Of a stretch of 64,000 bases of DNA, positions 28,869 through 39,681 are shown piece by piece. The DNA is taken from assembly GCA_031271345.1 (NCBI GenBank), contig JAISVX010000005.1, forward strand, positions 21,450 to 85,449, read 5' to 3'. The translations under genes and the position numbers were made by a program. The notes below the pieces were generated by a model that saw only the letters and a program-made list of their open reading frames with translations, was not told the origin of the DNA and made no database searches. Position 1 is the first letter of the stretch. Each line of letters starts with the position of its first letter. This DNA comes from Lactobacillaceae bacterium (GTDB lineage: Bacteria > Pseudomonadota > Alphaproteobacteria > RF32 > CAG-239).

Positions 28869-29923
28869 TGGGTTACAGCTTTTTCTTTTTTCTAAGCAGC
28901 GGCTTATTTCTTGGATGGTCACTCGGAGCCAGTGACGCCTCCAATGTTTTCGGCACGGCGGTTGGAACAAAAATGATAAGGTTTAGAACGGCGGCAATAA
29001 CAGCGTCCGTTTTTGTTATCATCGGCGCTGTATACGCTGGTTCTGGAACAAGCAAAACACTCGGCGAACTCGGCAGCATCAACGCGCTTGCCGGCGCTTT
29101 TATGGTTGCTTTCGCCTCAGCTTTGACCATCTTTTTAATGGTTAAAGCCAGCCTGCCCGTATCCACATCCCATGCGATTGTCGGAGGAATTATCGGCTGG
29201 AATATATACAGCGGAAAACCTACCGACGTAGCCGTTTTTTCCAAAATCGTAAGCACCTGGATATTATGCCCCATACTCGCCGGAATTATTGCGGTAATTT
29301 TATATCTGATTATCAAATTAGTTCTTAGAAAATCTAAAATTCATCTAATAGCCCTTGACTATTATACAAGAACAGGCTTAATTCTTGCCGGCGCTTTTGG
29401 CGCCTATGCTTTGGGAGCCAACAATATCGCAAACGTTATGGGCGTGTTTGTCGACTCAAGCCCTCTTCACGGGTTTAACTGGAAAAACATTATCGAATTA
29501 AACAGCACTCAAGTCTTGTTTCTTATCGGAGGAATATCTATAGCTCTTGGAATAATAACATACTCGCAAAAAGTTATTAAAACCGTCGGCAATGATTTAA
29601 TGGCAATGTCTCCGATTATCGCTCTTATTGTCGTAATTGCTCAGGCTCTTGTATTGTTTATATTCTCTTCTACAGATTTGAGAGACTTTTTGGTTTCTCT
29701 GTCTCTTCCAGAAATCCCTCTTGTTCCTGTCTCAAGCACACAGGCTGTTATCGGCGCTATTATGGGAATAGGAATAGCTAAAGGAGGAAAAGGCATAAAA
29801 TGGTCGGTAGTCGGAAGAATCGCCATCGGCTGGGTTCTAACCCCCACATTTGCTGCTTTATCCTGCTTTATCCTTTTGTTTTTCTTAGAAAACGTCTTTA
29901 ATCAAGTTGTCTTTCTTCCATAA
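28868..29923 (+). CDS. Inorganic phosphate transporter, PiT family
   Basis: GASDASNVFGTAVGTK and GANNIANVMG signature repeats. Confidence 0.92.
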   Translation: MGYSFFFFLSSGLFLGWSLGASDASNVFGTAVGTKMIRFRTAAITASVFVIIGAVYAGSGTSKTLGELGSINALAGAFMVAFASALTIFLMVKASLPVSTSHAIVGGIIGWNIYSGKPTDVAVFSKIVSTWILCPILAGIIAVILYLIIKLVLRKSKIHLIALDYYTRTGLILAGAFGAYALGANNIANVMGVFVDSSPLHGFNWKNIIELNSTQVLFLIGGISIALGIITYSQKVIKTVGNDLMAMSPIIALIVVIAQALVLFIFSSTDLRDFLVSLSLPEIPLVPVSSTQAVIGAIMGIGIAKGGKGIKWSVVGRIAIGWVLTPTFAALSCFILLFFLENVFNQVVFLP

Positions 29924-29963
29924 AAAAGCGCCCTTTTCATGGCGCTTTTAAAATTTGATTTCT

Positions 29964-30707
29964 TTACAAGTTAAGGTTATTCCAACCGCCTGTTTTGGGA
30001 GCCGGCGCTTCTTTAACTTCGCTTTCCCAGTTTCTTATCGGACCTGTCGCAGAGCTTGAGCTGCTTTGTTTAACCTTGTTTTTTTGGTCATCCGTCTCGG
30101 CTACGCCGACAGGAACCATTTGATCAAGCAATGCTGGAGAAACGAAAGGAACGGCAACATCTTCAGCGGCAAAGATTGAAACCAATTCATCAATAACTCC
30201 CGAGCCATTGCTGAAATTATAGGTTTTTAGCTTTCCGCCGTAGAAAATTGTAAACGAATAACATGGGGATGACAGAAGAACGTCCGTATAATCCACGCCT
30301 CTTATAAATCTAAACATTAATTTTGGTCTTATAGCACATTGTTCAATCTTTGTTGATACAGCTTCTTCATTTCCTAAAATTGAACCGACGAAAATTGATT
30401 TTAACTCCTGGTCAAAAACACCGCAAAATGATTTAACCGCCATACCGTCTATTGCATAACCTTCATAGTCTGGGGCAGCCGCGTCAACGACATAACAATA
30501 TATCTGCTCGGAGTCCGTAATATTTTTCATCGCTATATTGCCCATGGAATCATATATTGTTCCCAATATTTCAGGACCTTTTGCGGTTTGCCTGCGCCAT
30601 GAATCTCTGTCTTGCTGGAAAGAGGTTACGCCTTCGCCTGTCTGAGCTGACGCGCTTACAGAAACAAACAAACTTAATATTAAAACCGTAATAGATATTT
30701 TTCTCAT
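29964..30707 (-). CDS. Secreted protein of unknown function in pilin-like locus
   Basis: Signal peptide, Cys-containing extracellular protein. Confidence 0.45.
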   Translation of the reverse strand: MRKISITVLILSLFVSVSASAQTGEGVTSFQQDRDSWRRQTAKGPEILGTIYDSMGNIAMKNITDSEQIYCYVVDAAAPDYEGYAIDGMAVKSFCGVFDQELKSIFVGSILGNEEAVSTKIEQCAIRPKLMFRFIRGVDYTDVLLSSPCYSFTIFYGGKLKTYNFSNGSGVIDELVSIFAAEDVAVPFVSPALLDQMVPVGVAETDDQKNKVKQSSSSSATGPIRNWESEVKEAPAPKTGGWNNLNL

Positions 30708-30797
30708 TTATAATAACTCCATATTAAATACATAAAGAAATAATAAGCCCCTTACCGTGAAAAAGCAAGGGGCTTATCAACTTTTTATGAACAAATC

Positions 30798-33700
30798 CTA
30801 CCAAGGATTTTTGTATTCTAAGTTTGGATCATCCAACCTGTCAACGTTTGTTGCCTTATTTGCAGAGTTGCCATAGTTTCTGACCTTATCGGTAGGATAC
30901 CTGAAAGCTTTAAGCTGATCATAGTTTGTATCTACAAAATCGCTGTCAAATCTGGTTCTGTTAAAATAGCAGTATACTGTAGAATATGCTTCCAACTCTC
31001 TATAATATACCGGGAATAAGTTCCAATAATAGTTATTCGTATCCTGCACGATATTAGCCGCGCCATAATCGTTGCCCCATTCGCTTGTTGGATAAACGAA
31101 GCCCATCAACACATACCATCCCATAAATGAAGCCTGGCTTCCAATTTGCTGCGCCCTGGTTTTAAGCCACGTACTTTTTTGGAAGTAAAGCGGATATGGG
31201 TCATTATCTGTCAATGGGTCTGGATACTGCTCTTTCGGATTAGTATGTATATAGAAATCCGTACGATTTGGACCTGGAACACCAGCCTGGGCAATATTAA
31301 AACCATAAGGGAACACCTGAACCGCCTTGTCATATCCGGGAGGACACTGCGGAGTAGGGACAACTCCCAACCATGGAGATGTAGGACATTCATAAGGATT
31401 TGCAGGATACCTTGTCGAGCAGTCGTTAGCATCCTGTCTGTTGCCTTTTACTTCTGCCGTTCCGCCGCTGGTAGAGATGCTGTATGACATGCTACCCCAG
31501 TCGCCCATAGTTTCCGCATAAGTATTATCGGCAAGGTAAATACCTTTATTTATAAAGTCCGGCAAAATATCGCTTAGTCTTGCGCCGCCGCGGGAAGTAA
31601 GTTTAATATCATGCATAACGGATGTGTATGCCGGGTTTACCATGAAAATATCATATTGCAAGAAATCGGTTCCGCCGACATTCGCAGCACCGTTATAGAA
31701 AGTTGAGTTAGCGTCCAGACCTTCTCCAACTTCCTGCGAAATCAGCATGTCCGCTCTAACATATCCCTTATCTTTTTCGTCTTTAAATGCCGGAGTAATA
31801 TATTTATCTTCATGGTTGCTTTCCAAATCAACCACGCCTCTGCGAATATATACCCCGCCTCTGCTGTCTTCAGTGTTAAGCCTGTCTATAGCAGGGTTTT
31901 CCGCATCCACGCCTTCCGGGTCAATATATAATAAAGGACCGGTATTCTCGCCAAAGACTTTAATGCTTGAGCTTTTTCTCAAAGTTAAATCAGCAGAGCC
32001 TGTGTTGACTGCATTCTGCTCCAACTCAATATTGTTGTTAGCTTCCCCAGAAGTAACATCCGCCGCTATTTTTTTAGTTGTAACCTCAATAAACGCTTCA
32101 TCGGCGCTGTCTTTTGTTGAGAATCTGCCCTGGCTGTCTTCCAAATATAACCTCGAGTTATTGTCTCCCGATTCTTTTTGAACCAACGAAAAGTCATTGT
32201 TAAAGTCAAACAATGTTCCGTCTGAACTGTCATAACCGACTATATAACTTGATGTGTTTTTCAAGTTCATTGTTATCGCGCCTGCATCGTCATTTGCAAC
32301 TTCTAACGGATATATAGTGCCATCGGGAACGCCTGCTCTTAACCCTGAAGCATAAGTATACTGATCCGCCTGGCTGACCAAAAACAAATCAAACGAATCT
32401 GCGTCATCAGAAACTAAAAGGTCGCCGCCTTTAATTTTTGTGTCGCCGGTATCATTTTGAACTGTAAATCTATCTCCGCCGACACTTAATTCCTGAGTAT
32501 CAACAATAAGAGTATAGTCATCATTATTATTGCTCATCACATCATTAACGCCCGCTCTAAGTACTCCGGCGTCTACATTGTCCGCCTTAAAATGTTTAAC
32601 TCTCAACAATCCTCTTATGAACGCGTTATCATTAACAGTCAGCTGAAACCCCGGCTCCGCCGCAGACACGCCGGAAGCAGTTAAACCTGCCAGAGCCGCG
32701 TCTCCAGAACCAACCACCGCAACGCCTTTTACGCCTAAATCTTTTTCAAAGACGCCGCTCGCTTTTGACAATAGGTTACCCCCTGCGTCAACGCTAAAGT
32801 TTGCAAAATTGCCTCCGGCTCCATCGTCGCCGTTTATTGCCGCATCGAAACTACCATCCGCGTTGACCTTAAATTTGCCATCCGCCGCTTTTACCGCTCC
32901 ATCTATAGCTGTCACCTCAAATCTGGCTGTCATTGTCGTTCCATCACCGCCAGTTACACCGCTCTTAACAGAACCGTCCTGTTCAACCCTAAATGCAGGA
33001 AGATCCTGACCATTGGCGCCAACACCTAAAACTCCGTCAACAAAAGCGCCTGCTCTGTTTTTCAGCCACAACGCTTTTTCTATGCCGCCGTCAATCGTTT
33101 CATCTGTGGCAGAAGCTTCGATTACCGCCTGATTTATGTTGACAATGTTTCGACCGGCGCTTGCGCTTGCTCCCATCAGCAATGTTGTTTCCATAGTGTT
33201 CAACTCTCTATTCGCCTGCCATTTTCTATATAAAACAGCATCGTCGTTCGAACCGCCAGAGCTTATCGGAGTTACGGAAGACGCAATAACCGCGCCGTTT
33301 TCTATATTATCAAGACCAAGTTCGGCTTCTATATTGGAAATTCCCCACATACCCTGAACGCCGAGAGCCTCGCCGTTTTCCACATAACCGCCGTTTCCGC
33401 CGATCATGGAAGAAATTCTTGACGCTCTTAGCCTAGGAAAATCCGCCCCCTGGTGAGGACTTGCGACGACAAAGCCCGTAAGAGTTTTTCTACTGTCGTT
33501 CAAACCGCCGGACTCAACTTTTTTTATCGCTACTCTAAAATTTGCATTAAAGATTTTATTATCATTAACATCACCGTTTTCGTCCAAAAAGCCATAAGGC
33601 AGATATTCGCAGAAGTGGGCAATATCAATATCAATATAATCGCCCGAAGAATTTGCGGTAAAGTCTGTATACTTAACTTCATCTTCCTTTGGACAAGCGT

Positions 33701-33935
33701 TTTTCACTGTTTCGGCGCCGGTAATTTTACCATAGTTATCCGTAATGTATTCATCCACCGCTTTTATTATGTTTCTTAATTGAGAAGCGGCGTTAACATC
33801 CTGAAGCTCCATGTTCCTCTCGGCAGCTTTTTTATAGACAATCGGGGTAACCATGGAAATCAAACCAAGCATAGCCATGGCTTCTACCATCATACTTCCT
33901 AATTCGCCTAATTTAGAAAATTTTCTTTTTAACAT
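30798..33935 (-). CDS. Giant type IV pilin-like / PilV-like surface protein (1045 aa)
   Basis: N-terminal LGELG^SMMVEAMAMLGLISMVTPIV with Glu at +5 after prepilin-peptidase Gly; repetitive beta-rich body. Confidence 0.65.
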   Translation of the reverse strand: MLKRKFSKLGELGSMMVEAMAMLGLISMVTPIVYKKAAERNMELQDVNAASQLRNIIKAVDEYITDNYGKITGAETVKNACPKEDEVKYTDFTANSSGDYIDIDIAHFCEYLPYGFLDENGDVNDNKIFNANFRVAIKKVESGGLNDSRKTLTGFVVASPHQGADFPRLRASRISSMIGGNGGYVENGEALGVQGMWGISNIEAELGLDNIENGAVIASSVTPISSGGSNDDAVLYRKWQANRELNTMETTLLMGASASAGRNIVNINQAVIEASATDETIDGGIEKALWLKNRAGAFVDGVLGVGANGQDLPAFRVEQDGSVKSGVTGGDGTTMTARFEVTAIDGAVKAADGKFKVNADGSFDAAINGDDGAGGNFANFSVDAGGNLLSKASGVFEKDLGVKGVAVVGSGDAALAGLTASGVSAAEPGFQLTVNDNAFIRGLLRVKHFKADNVDAGVLRAGVNDVMSNNNDDYTLIVDTQELSVGGDRFTVQNDTGDTKIKGGDLLVSDDADSFDLFLVSQADQYTYASGLRAGVPDGTIYPLEVANDDAGAITMNLKNTSSYIVGYDSSDGTLFDFNNDFSLVQKESGDNNSRLYLEDSQGRFSTKDSADEAFIEVTTKKIAADVTSGEANNNIELEQNAVNTGSADLTLRKSSSIKVFGENTGPLLYIDPEGVDAENPAIDRLNTEDSRGGVYIRRGVVDLESNHEDKYITPAFKDEKDKGYVRADMLISQEVGEGLDANSTFYNGAANVGGTDFLQYDIFMVNPAYTSVMHDIKLTSRGGARLSDILPDFINKGIYLADNTYAETMGDWGSMSYSISTSGGTAEVKGNRQDANDCSTRYPANPYECPTSPWLGVVPTPQCPPGYDKAVQVFPYGFNIAQAGVPGPNRTDFYIHTNPKEQYPDPLTDNDPYPLYFQKSTWLKTRAQQIGSQASFMGWYVLMGFVYPTSEWGNDYGAANIVQDTNNYYWNLFPVYYRELEAYSTVYCYFNRTRFDSDFVDTNYDQLKAFRYPTDKVRNYGNSANKATNVDRLDDPNLEYKNPW

Positions 33936-33950
33936 GGTTTACTCCTTTTC

Positions 33951-34703
33951 TTAATAAACTGGGCTGATGTAAACTAGACATTTATCGCAGCCGTAAGAAA
34001 GCATTTGGCCGTCTTCATCTTTTCTATTATCACCGCAAATGTCGCTGAATGAATATTCAACTCCCGCTAATTTTCCTTCAACAATAAATTGAGGAATTGA
34101 AATCAAATTTATATTTCTGGCTCTTATCGCCATTTTGGAATTATGAACGTTTCTGCTGTCGCTGAACTCTTCCTCGTCAAGATACTCGGCATATCCAGTT
34201 TCTGTTCCGTCAACCGCAATTCTGTGCAGCGCTTTGTAAAACTCCGGTCTCGGTTTTCCAGTTCTAACATTTCGCCATTTTCTTGGTATGCACCCAAAAG
34301 TAACAATATAGTTTGCCGAATTGGGGTCGGAGCAACAGCTGACCATGTTATTGCCGCATCCCGGCAGCTGGGTCGCTCTGGTGGCATCATTTTTATCCAG
34401 ACAGTATATCAGCGTTCTATAATCGCCCTGCTCGCGGTTATTTATAAACCCGTAAGGCAGATAATTTTTAAGATCGACCTCGGGGGTAAGCTCGCCGGGA
34501 AAATATGAGACGACATCCTGACCGTTATACTGCGGGCTGTGTCCTTCAACATATTTCTTGGCGCCTCTTTGCTGGGTAATCATTTTTCCAATAACCGCTT
34601 CCGCCTGAGGCAAAGTAAGCATTTCTTTCATATCTGCCCGATGTGAAAGATTAAATGAATAAAGCGCGACAATAAACGTTGCCAAGACAACCCATATATA
34701 CAT
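33951..34703 (-). CDS. Pilin-like secreted protein
   Basis: Shares YLPYGFINNREQGD with YLPYGFLDENGD of the neighbouring giant protein; N-terminal TM; many Cys. Confidence 0.5.
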   Translation of the reverse strand: MYIWVVLATFIVALYSFNLSHRADMKEMLTLPQAEAVIGKMITQQRGAKKYVEGHSPQYNGQDVVSYFPGELTPEVDLKNYLPYGFINNREQGDYRTLIYCLDKNDATRATQLPGCGNNMVSCCSDPNSANYIVTFGCIPRKWRNVRTGKPRPEFYKALHRIAVDGTETGYAEYLDEEEFSDSRNVHNSKMAIRARNINLISIPQFIVEGKLAGVEYSFSDICGDNRKDEDGQMLSYGCDKCLVYISPVY

Positions 34704-34960
34704 AGGAAAACCTCATAGTATTTTAATACTTATTTGTAAATGTAGCACAAAAACTAAAAACTTACCATAAAAAAAAATAAAATTAATATTTTTGTAACAT
34801 ACGCTTTCTCTGGCAAAATATCACTAAATCAATAATTAATTATTAAGAATATTTTATAATTTTTAGAAGTTTTTAATATTTAAATTTTTTATGCTTTAAT
34901 TATATGAAATATATTATAAAATATGTTTACATTTAACCCTTTTAATTGTAGGAAATCAAA

Positions 34961-36025
34961 GTGTTTATATTAAGAAATTGTTTGGCAAAAACAGTCTTCG
35001 CCGTCATAACCCTGAGCTGTTTATGCGTCAATGCCGCATACTCCCAAAATAACAACCGTACGAACGTCGGCATAGTATATGGGAAACATAAAGATTTTGA
35101 CCGTTTTGTTTTCGAATATGATAAAAAGCCAGAATATTCAATAAACAGCGACAGTTATCTAACGACATTAAAGTTTTCAGACAGCGTCAATGTTTTTGAA
35201 AAAGACAACAGTTTTGAAAACTATCCGAGAAAAGATTTATTGAACAAAGAAACCTCCAGCAGCGGGATTTCTTATATAATTCCCGCGCCAAAAATTAAGA
35301 GCTTTGAATATCAAAACAAAATTGTTGTGGACGTAGTATCTTATAAAAACATCAAAAATGAAGAGACTCCCAGCAAAAAAGCCAAAACAATGGAAGCGCC
35401 AAAAAGCTTGGAACCAAAATTGACTTTTGAATGGAATAAGGAAGTCGGATTAGCGGTTTTTTACAGAGGAGAAAACATCTGGATTGTCTTTGACGACTAT
35501 AGGCAGCTTGATATAAAGTCTTTTCCCAATCCAAACAACTATATTGAAAGCGCTATGCAGCTTCCAAGCTCCAACATCACTGTGCTGATACTTAAATTAA
35601 AGCCATTGCTGCATAACATCGACATCCAAAAAGACGGGCTTAACTGGACGATAGATTTTAGCGGAAGGTCTCCTAAGCAGAAAGAAACTCTTTCCGAAAA
35701 GATAATGACCGATAACAATGGAAGCTATTATCTGTCAATACCGACCAAAAGCGTAAAAAATGTGATTATGACATTAGACCCGATAACCGGCGATATTCTT
35801 ATGATTACGCCCGCTGTTAAAGAGAATCTCGGTTATGATAAAAAATATAAATACGTGGATTTAAGCACTATACAGACTTTTCAGGGTTTTGCCATAGAAG
35901 CATATACCGACGATATATTAATTTCCAAGGAATCGGACGGGATAACAATCCGAGGAATTGACAGAAGCTTAAATATATCTCCAAACCTTGAAGATTTGAA
36001 AAAACAAGCTTTAACAAACAAATAA
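34961..36025 (+). CDS. Secreted protein of unknown function
   Basis: Signal peptide, 354 aa, beta-rich. Confidence 0.5.
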   Translation: MFILRNCLAKTVFAVITLSCLCVNAAYSQNNNRTNVGIVYGKHKDFDRFVFEYDKKPEYSINSDSYLTTLKFSDSVNVFEKDNSFENYPRKDLLNKETSSSGISYIIPAPKIKSFEYQNKIVVDVVSYKNIKNEETPSKKAKTMEAPKSLEPKLTFEWNKEVGLAVFYRGENIWIVFDDYRQLDIKSFPNPNNYIESAMQLPSSNITVLILKLKPLLHNIDIQKDGLNWTIDFSGRSPKQKETLSEKIMTDNNGSYYLSIPTKSVKNVIMTLDPITGDILMITPAVKENLGYDKKYKYVDLSTIQTFQGFAIEAYTDDILISKESDGITIRGIDRSLNISPNLEDLKKQALTNK

Positions 36026-36046
36026 TTTAGGCGCAGTTCAAAATAA

Positions 36047-38029
36047 ATGTCTAATATGTTTAAAATCGAAAGCCCTTTTCAACCTGCCGGAGATCAGCCG
36101 CAGGCAATTAAAGAACTCGTTGAAAATCTAAAAAATGAACAAAAAAATCAGGTCCTTTTAGGCGTGACAGGGTCCGGCAAAACTTTTACCATGGCAAAAG
36201 TCATTGAAGGAACCCAGCGTCCGGCGCTGATTATGGCTCCGAATAAGGTTTTGGCAACACAATTATATACCGAAATGAAAGAGTTTTTCCCAAGTAATCA
36301 TGTGGAATATTTTGTTTCGTATTATGATTATTATCAACCCGAGGCTTATGTTCCGAAAACCGATACTTATATCGAAAAAGACTCCTCGATTAACGAACAG
36401 ATAGACCGTATGAGGCATTCGGCAACGCGTAATATTTTGGAAGAAAAAGACGTGATTATCGTTGCTTCGGTTTCATGTATTTATGGCATTGGAAGCGCGG
36501 AATATTACAGTTCTCTTGTTTTAAGGCTCAAAGTCGGCGACGTCATAGAGCCAAAAGATATTTTCAAACAGCTCGCGGCTTTGCAGTATGAAAGAAACCA
36601 AAACAACTTTATCAGAAGCACCTTCAGGGTCAGAGGCGATGTTTTAGATATATTTCCCGCGCACTATGAAGACAGAGGATGGAGAGTGTCTTTCTTTGGA
36701 GACGAGATAGAATCCATTCACGAATTTGATGTTTTGACTGGCAAAAAAACTGATGATTTAAAAGAGATAACCATATATCCCGCGAACCACTATGTGACTC
36801 CTCGTCCGGCTTTATCTCAGGCTATTCATGAAATAAAAAAAGAACTGGCTGAAAGACTGGAATACTTCAAATCAAACAACAAGCTTCTCGAAGCTCAAAG
36901 ACTGGAGCAAAGGACAAGATTTGATTTAGAAATGCTGGAAACAACAGGGCATTGCAAAGGAATAGAAAACTATTCAAGATTCCTGACAGGCAGGTCCCCC
37001 GGGGATCCTCCTCCGACAATGTTTGAATATCTGCCGGGAAACGCTCTGGTTTTTGTTGATGAAAGCCATATTTCAATACCTCAAATCGGCGGAATGTATA
37101 AAGGAGACTTCAACCGTAAATCTACTTTGTCGGAATATGGATTTAGGCTGCCTTCCTGCGTTGATAACAGACCGTTGAAATTTGAAGAATGGAATAAAAT
37201 GAGAGGCGACAGCGTTTTTGTATCCGCGACTCCCGGAGATTGGGAACTTGAGCAAAGCAAAGGCTCATTTGCGGAACAGGTTATTCGTCCGACTGGTTTG
37301 GCAGACCCTGTATGCATAATAAGACCTGTTGAAAATCAGGTTGACGACCTGATGGAAGAATGCAGAAAAATCTCTCAAAAAGGAGAAAGAGTCTTAGTTA
37401 CTACGCTTACGAAAAAAATGGCTGAAGATTTGACTGAATATTTAAACGAAAACGGCGTAAAAGTCCGTTACCTGCATTCTGATATAGACACACTTGAAAG
37501 AATGGAGATTATAAGAGACCTGCGTTTGGGAGTTTTTGATGTTCTTGTCGGAATTAACCTCCTGCGCGAAGGGCTTGATATTCCCGAGTGTTCTCTGGTT
37601 GCCATATTAGACGCTGATAAAGAAGGCTTTTTGCGTTCCGCCCGCTCGCTAATCCAAACCATCGGTCGCGCCGCCAGAAATGCGGAGGGACGCGTTATTC
37701 TCTACGCCGACAAGATAACCAGGTCTATTAAAGAAGCGCTTGATGAAACAAACAGAAGAAGAGACAAGCAGGTTAAATTCAACATTGAAAACGGCATAAC
37801 GCCTAAGACCATCAAAAAGAGTATTGCCGCCTCAATTAAGGAAATGAGCGAAGAAGACTTCATCAAAGACGACAGCGGAAGCATTCATGATTTGAAAAAT
37901 GTTGATAAAAAAATCAAAGAATATACCAAGCTTATGAAACAGGCAGCGGCTGATTTAGATTTTGAAACAGCCATGGTATACCGCGACAAATTAAGAGAGT
38001 TGGAGCTTCTCGCGATGAAAAACCTATAA
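36047..38029 (+). CDS. uvrB: Excinuclease ABC subunit B
   Basis: [44 protein letters not shown]. Confidence 0.97.
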   Translation: MSNMFKIESPFQPAGDQPQAIKELVENLKNEQKNQVLLGVTGSGKTFTMAKVIEGTQRPALIMAPNKVLATQLYTEMKEFFPSNHVEYFVSYYDYYQPEAYVPKTDTYIEKDSSINEQIDRMRHSATRNILEEKDVIIVASVSCIYGIGSAEYYSSLVLRLKVGDVIEPKDIFKQLAALQYERNQNNFIRSTFRVRGDVLDIFPAHYEDRGWRVSFFGDEIESIHEFDVLTGKKTDDLKEITIYPANHYVTPRPALSQAIHEIKKELAERLEYFKSNNKLLEAQRLEQRTRFDLEMLETTGHCKGIENYSRFLTGRSPGDPPPTMFEYLPGNALVFVDESHISIPQIGGMYKGDFNRKSTLSEYGFRLPSCVDNRPLKFEEWNKMRGDSVFVSATPGDWELEQSKGSFAEQVIRPTGLADPVCIIRPVENQVDDLMEECRKISQKGERVLVTTLTKKMAEDLTEYLNENGVKVRYLHSDIDTLERMEIIRDLRLGVFDVLVGINLLREGLDIPECSLVAILDADKEGFLRSARSLIQTIGRAARNAEGRVILYADKITRSIKEALDETNRRRDKQVKFNIENGITPKTIKKSIAASIKEMSEEDFIKDDSGSIHDLKNVDKKIKEYTKLMKQAAADLDFETAMVYRDKLRELELLAMKNL

Positions 38030-38116
38030 AACTTCTGAAAAACTAAAAGAAATTGTTTGCAACCACAAGCATATATAACTAAACTTCCATGTATAGAAAA
38101 TTGGGAGTTTAATTTT

Positions 38117-38989
38117 ATGATTAAGAAAATTTTATTTACTGTTTTAGGATGCGCAATCTCTTTTAACGCGCATGCACAGCAAGCAGCAGAAGCACAAGAA
38201 CCGCAAAGTTCATTAAGAGCAAACTTCAAAAGAATCTCTCTTGATTTATCCAGTACGGAAGTAAAAAATGCGGACTTGTATCAAAATTCTTCCGTATCCG
38301 CATTAAGCGCCGACGGAGAAAGCATTGTCAAGGGCGTCTTTGATTTTGCCTTAGAATATCAAAAAGCCGATTCCAGATGGGACAACAGTTTGTACATGAT
38401 ATATGGAAAAAAGAAAACAAAACCATACGACGGTCCAAACATAACCAACAAAAGCGATGACCAAATCTTACTCACAACCGATTATGCCCACGGAATTTGG
38501 AACTATCACGAAGCTAAAGTCGGTCCTTTTGTTAACCTTGGATACGAAACAAATTTCACAACCGAAAACGGCGCGGCGCGCAGAAAAATTTTTCGTGGCA
38601 AGACAGGTCTGAAATTGTTTGATGGAAAATATTTTTCCGATTTATATATAGCGGCGGTCGGCGAGTATGACATGACTTATGACGATAACTCCAAGTTCGG
38701 CGCAGAGATTGGCATGAAAGCAAAATTTCCTGTGCGTGACGGGGTTGATTTTGAAGTTAACGGATATTACAGGGAGTATTTAGCTTACAGCAAATATGAA
38801 TATGAAGACTTAAAATACGACCTAAACGCCGAGGTAAGAATGAACGTTTTGATAGTTGACGATTGGAAGCTCAGCCTTTCTCCTTTTGCCAAATACAGAA
38901 TGGCAGAATCAAGAGGAGCGGGAAAAGCTGGAAGCAACTTCAGCATTGGCATATCGTTAATGTTTAACGATATATACAATATTTGGTAA
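38117..38989 (+). CDS. DUF481-like outer-membrane protein
   Basis: Signal peptide MIKKILFTVLGCAISFNAHAQQ; YYREYLAYSKYEYEDLKYDLNAEVRMNV beta-barrel-like C terminus. Confidence 0.6.
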   Translation: MIKKILFTVLGCAISFNAHAQQAAEAQEPQSSLRANFKRISLDLSSTEVKNADLYQNSSVSALSADGESIVKGVFDFALEYQKADSRWDNSLYMIYGKKKTKPYDGPNITNKSDDQILLTTDYAHGIWNYHEAKVGPFVNLGYETNFTTENGAARRKIFRGKTGLKLFDGKYFSDLYIAAVGEYDMTYDDNSKFGAEIGMKAKFPVRDGVDFEVNGYYREYLAYSKYEYEDLKYDLNAEVRMNVLIVDDWKLSLSPFAKYRMAESRGAGKAGSNFSIGISLMFNDIYNIW

Positions 38990-39016
38990 AAAATATACAT
39001 TAAGTAAAAGCCTCTA

Positions 39017-39045
39017 TTGAAAGATAGGGGTTTTTATTGTATAAT
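39017..39045 (+). promoter_or_regulatory. Sigma-70-type promoter
   Basis: TTGAAA-17 nt-TATAAT upstream of lipoprotein ORF. Confidence 0.55.
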
Positions 39046-39110
39046 ATGGGCAGCAAAAAAATTACCACTGTTCATAATTTACTCAAATATAAATTTAAAA
39101 CTCATTCATA

Positions 39111-39587
39111 ATGAAAAATTTATTTATTATTTTCATCGCCGTTTTCGCTCTGTCTTCGTGTGTCTCAAACAGCCCGAAAGAAGAAGACAAAGCAGCCGTA
39201 GCTGAAGAAAAAACACAAGAAACCACAGAGAAGGCAAGCCCGTATCTGGTGAGTTTCCGTCCTATCTCCAATAATCTGCAAATCTCAGAAAATGCAGTAA
39301 TTATTGATGTCAGCATGTGCTGCCCTTCTCTATCGAAGTATGAAGGATACTACGAAAGAACCCAGAACATCAACGTAACCTTTAAGGATGGAGACGATCT
39401 CAAAAAGAAATCGTTTCAATATGCCATAAGGCTGCGTCCCGAAGAAGCTTCGAGCTTATCGGATCTGAGAGTTTCAAAAGAAGACAGAACAAAGTTTAAC
39501 TTTCGTGTCACAGTTTCAACTACTACGGAAACAAAAAGGTTCGTTATTCTCGAAACCATTTCAGAAACCCGCAGCCTGTTTGACTAG
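39111..39587 (+). CDS. Lipoprotein of unknown function
   Basis: MKNLFIIFIAVFALSSCVS lipobox; no clear Shine-Dalgarno; own terminator. Confidence 0.6.
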   Translation: MKNLFIIFIAVFALSSCVSNSPKEEDKAAVAEEKTQETTEKASPYLVSFRPISNNLQISENAVIIDVSMCCPSLSKYEGYYERTQNINVTFKDGDDLKKKSFQYAIRLRPEEASSLSDLRVSKEDRTKFNFRVTVSTTTETKRFVILETISETRSLFD

Positions 39588-39681
39588 ATGCAAAATGGCT
39601 CCAACAACTCCTATCACTTTGATAGGAGTTGTTTTTTATTTGATTGTTGATTTTTGAGCAAATCACATTTACAATACAACC

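Noticed and set aside
32809-33357. Plus-strand ORFs inside the giant pilin gene
   Set aside because: Antisense frames in a compositionally biased gene; no recognisable product.
30798-33935. Shufflon at the PilV-like gene
   Set aside because: No inverted recombination repeats, alternative 3' cassettes or recombinase seen.
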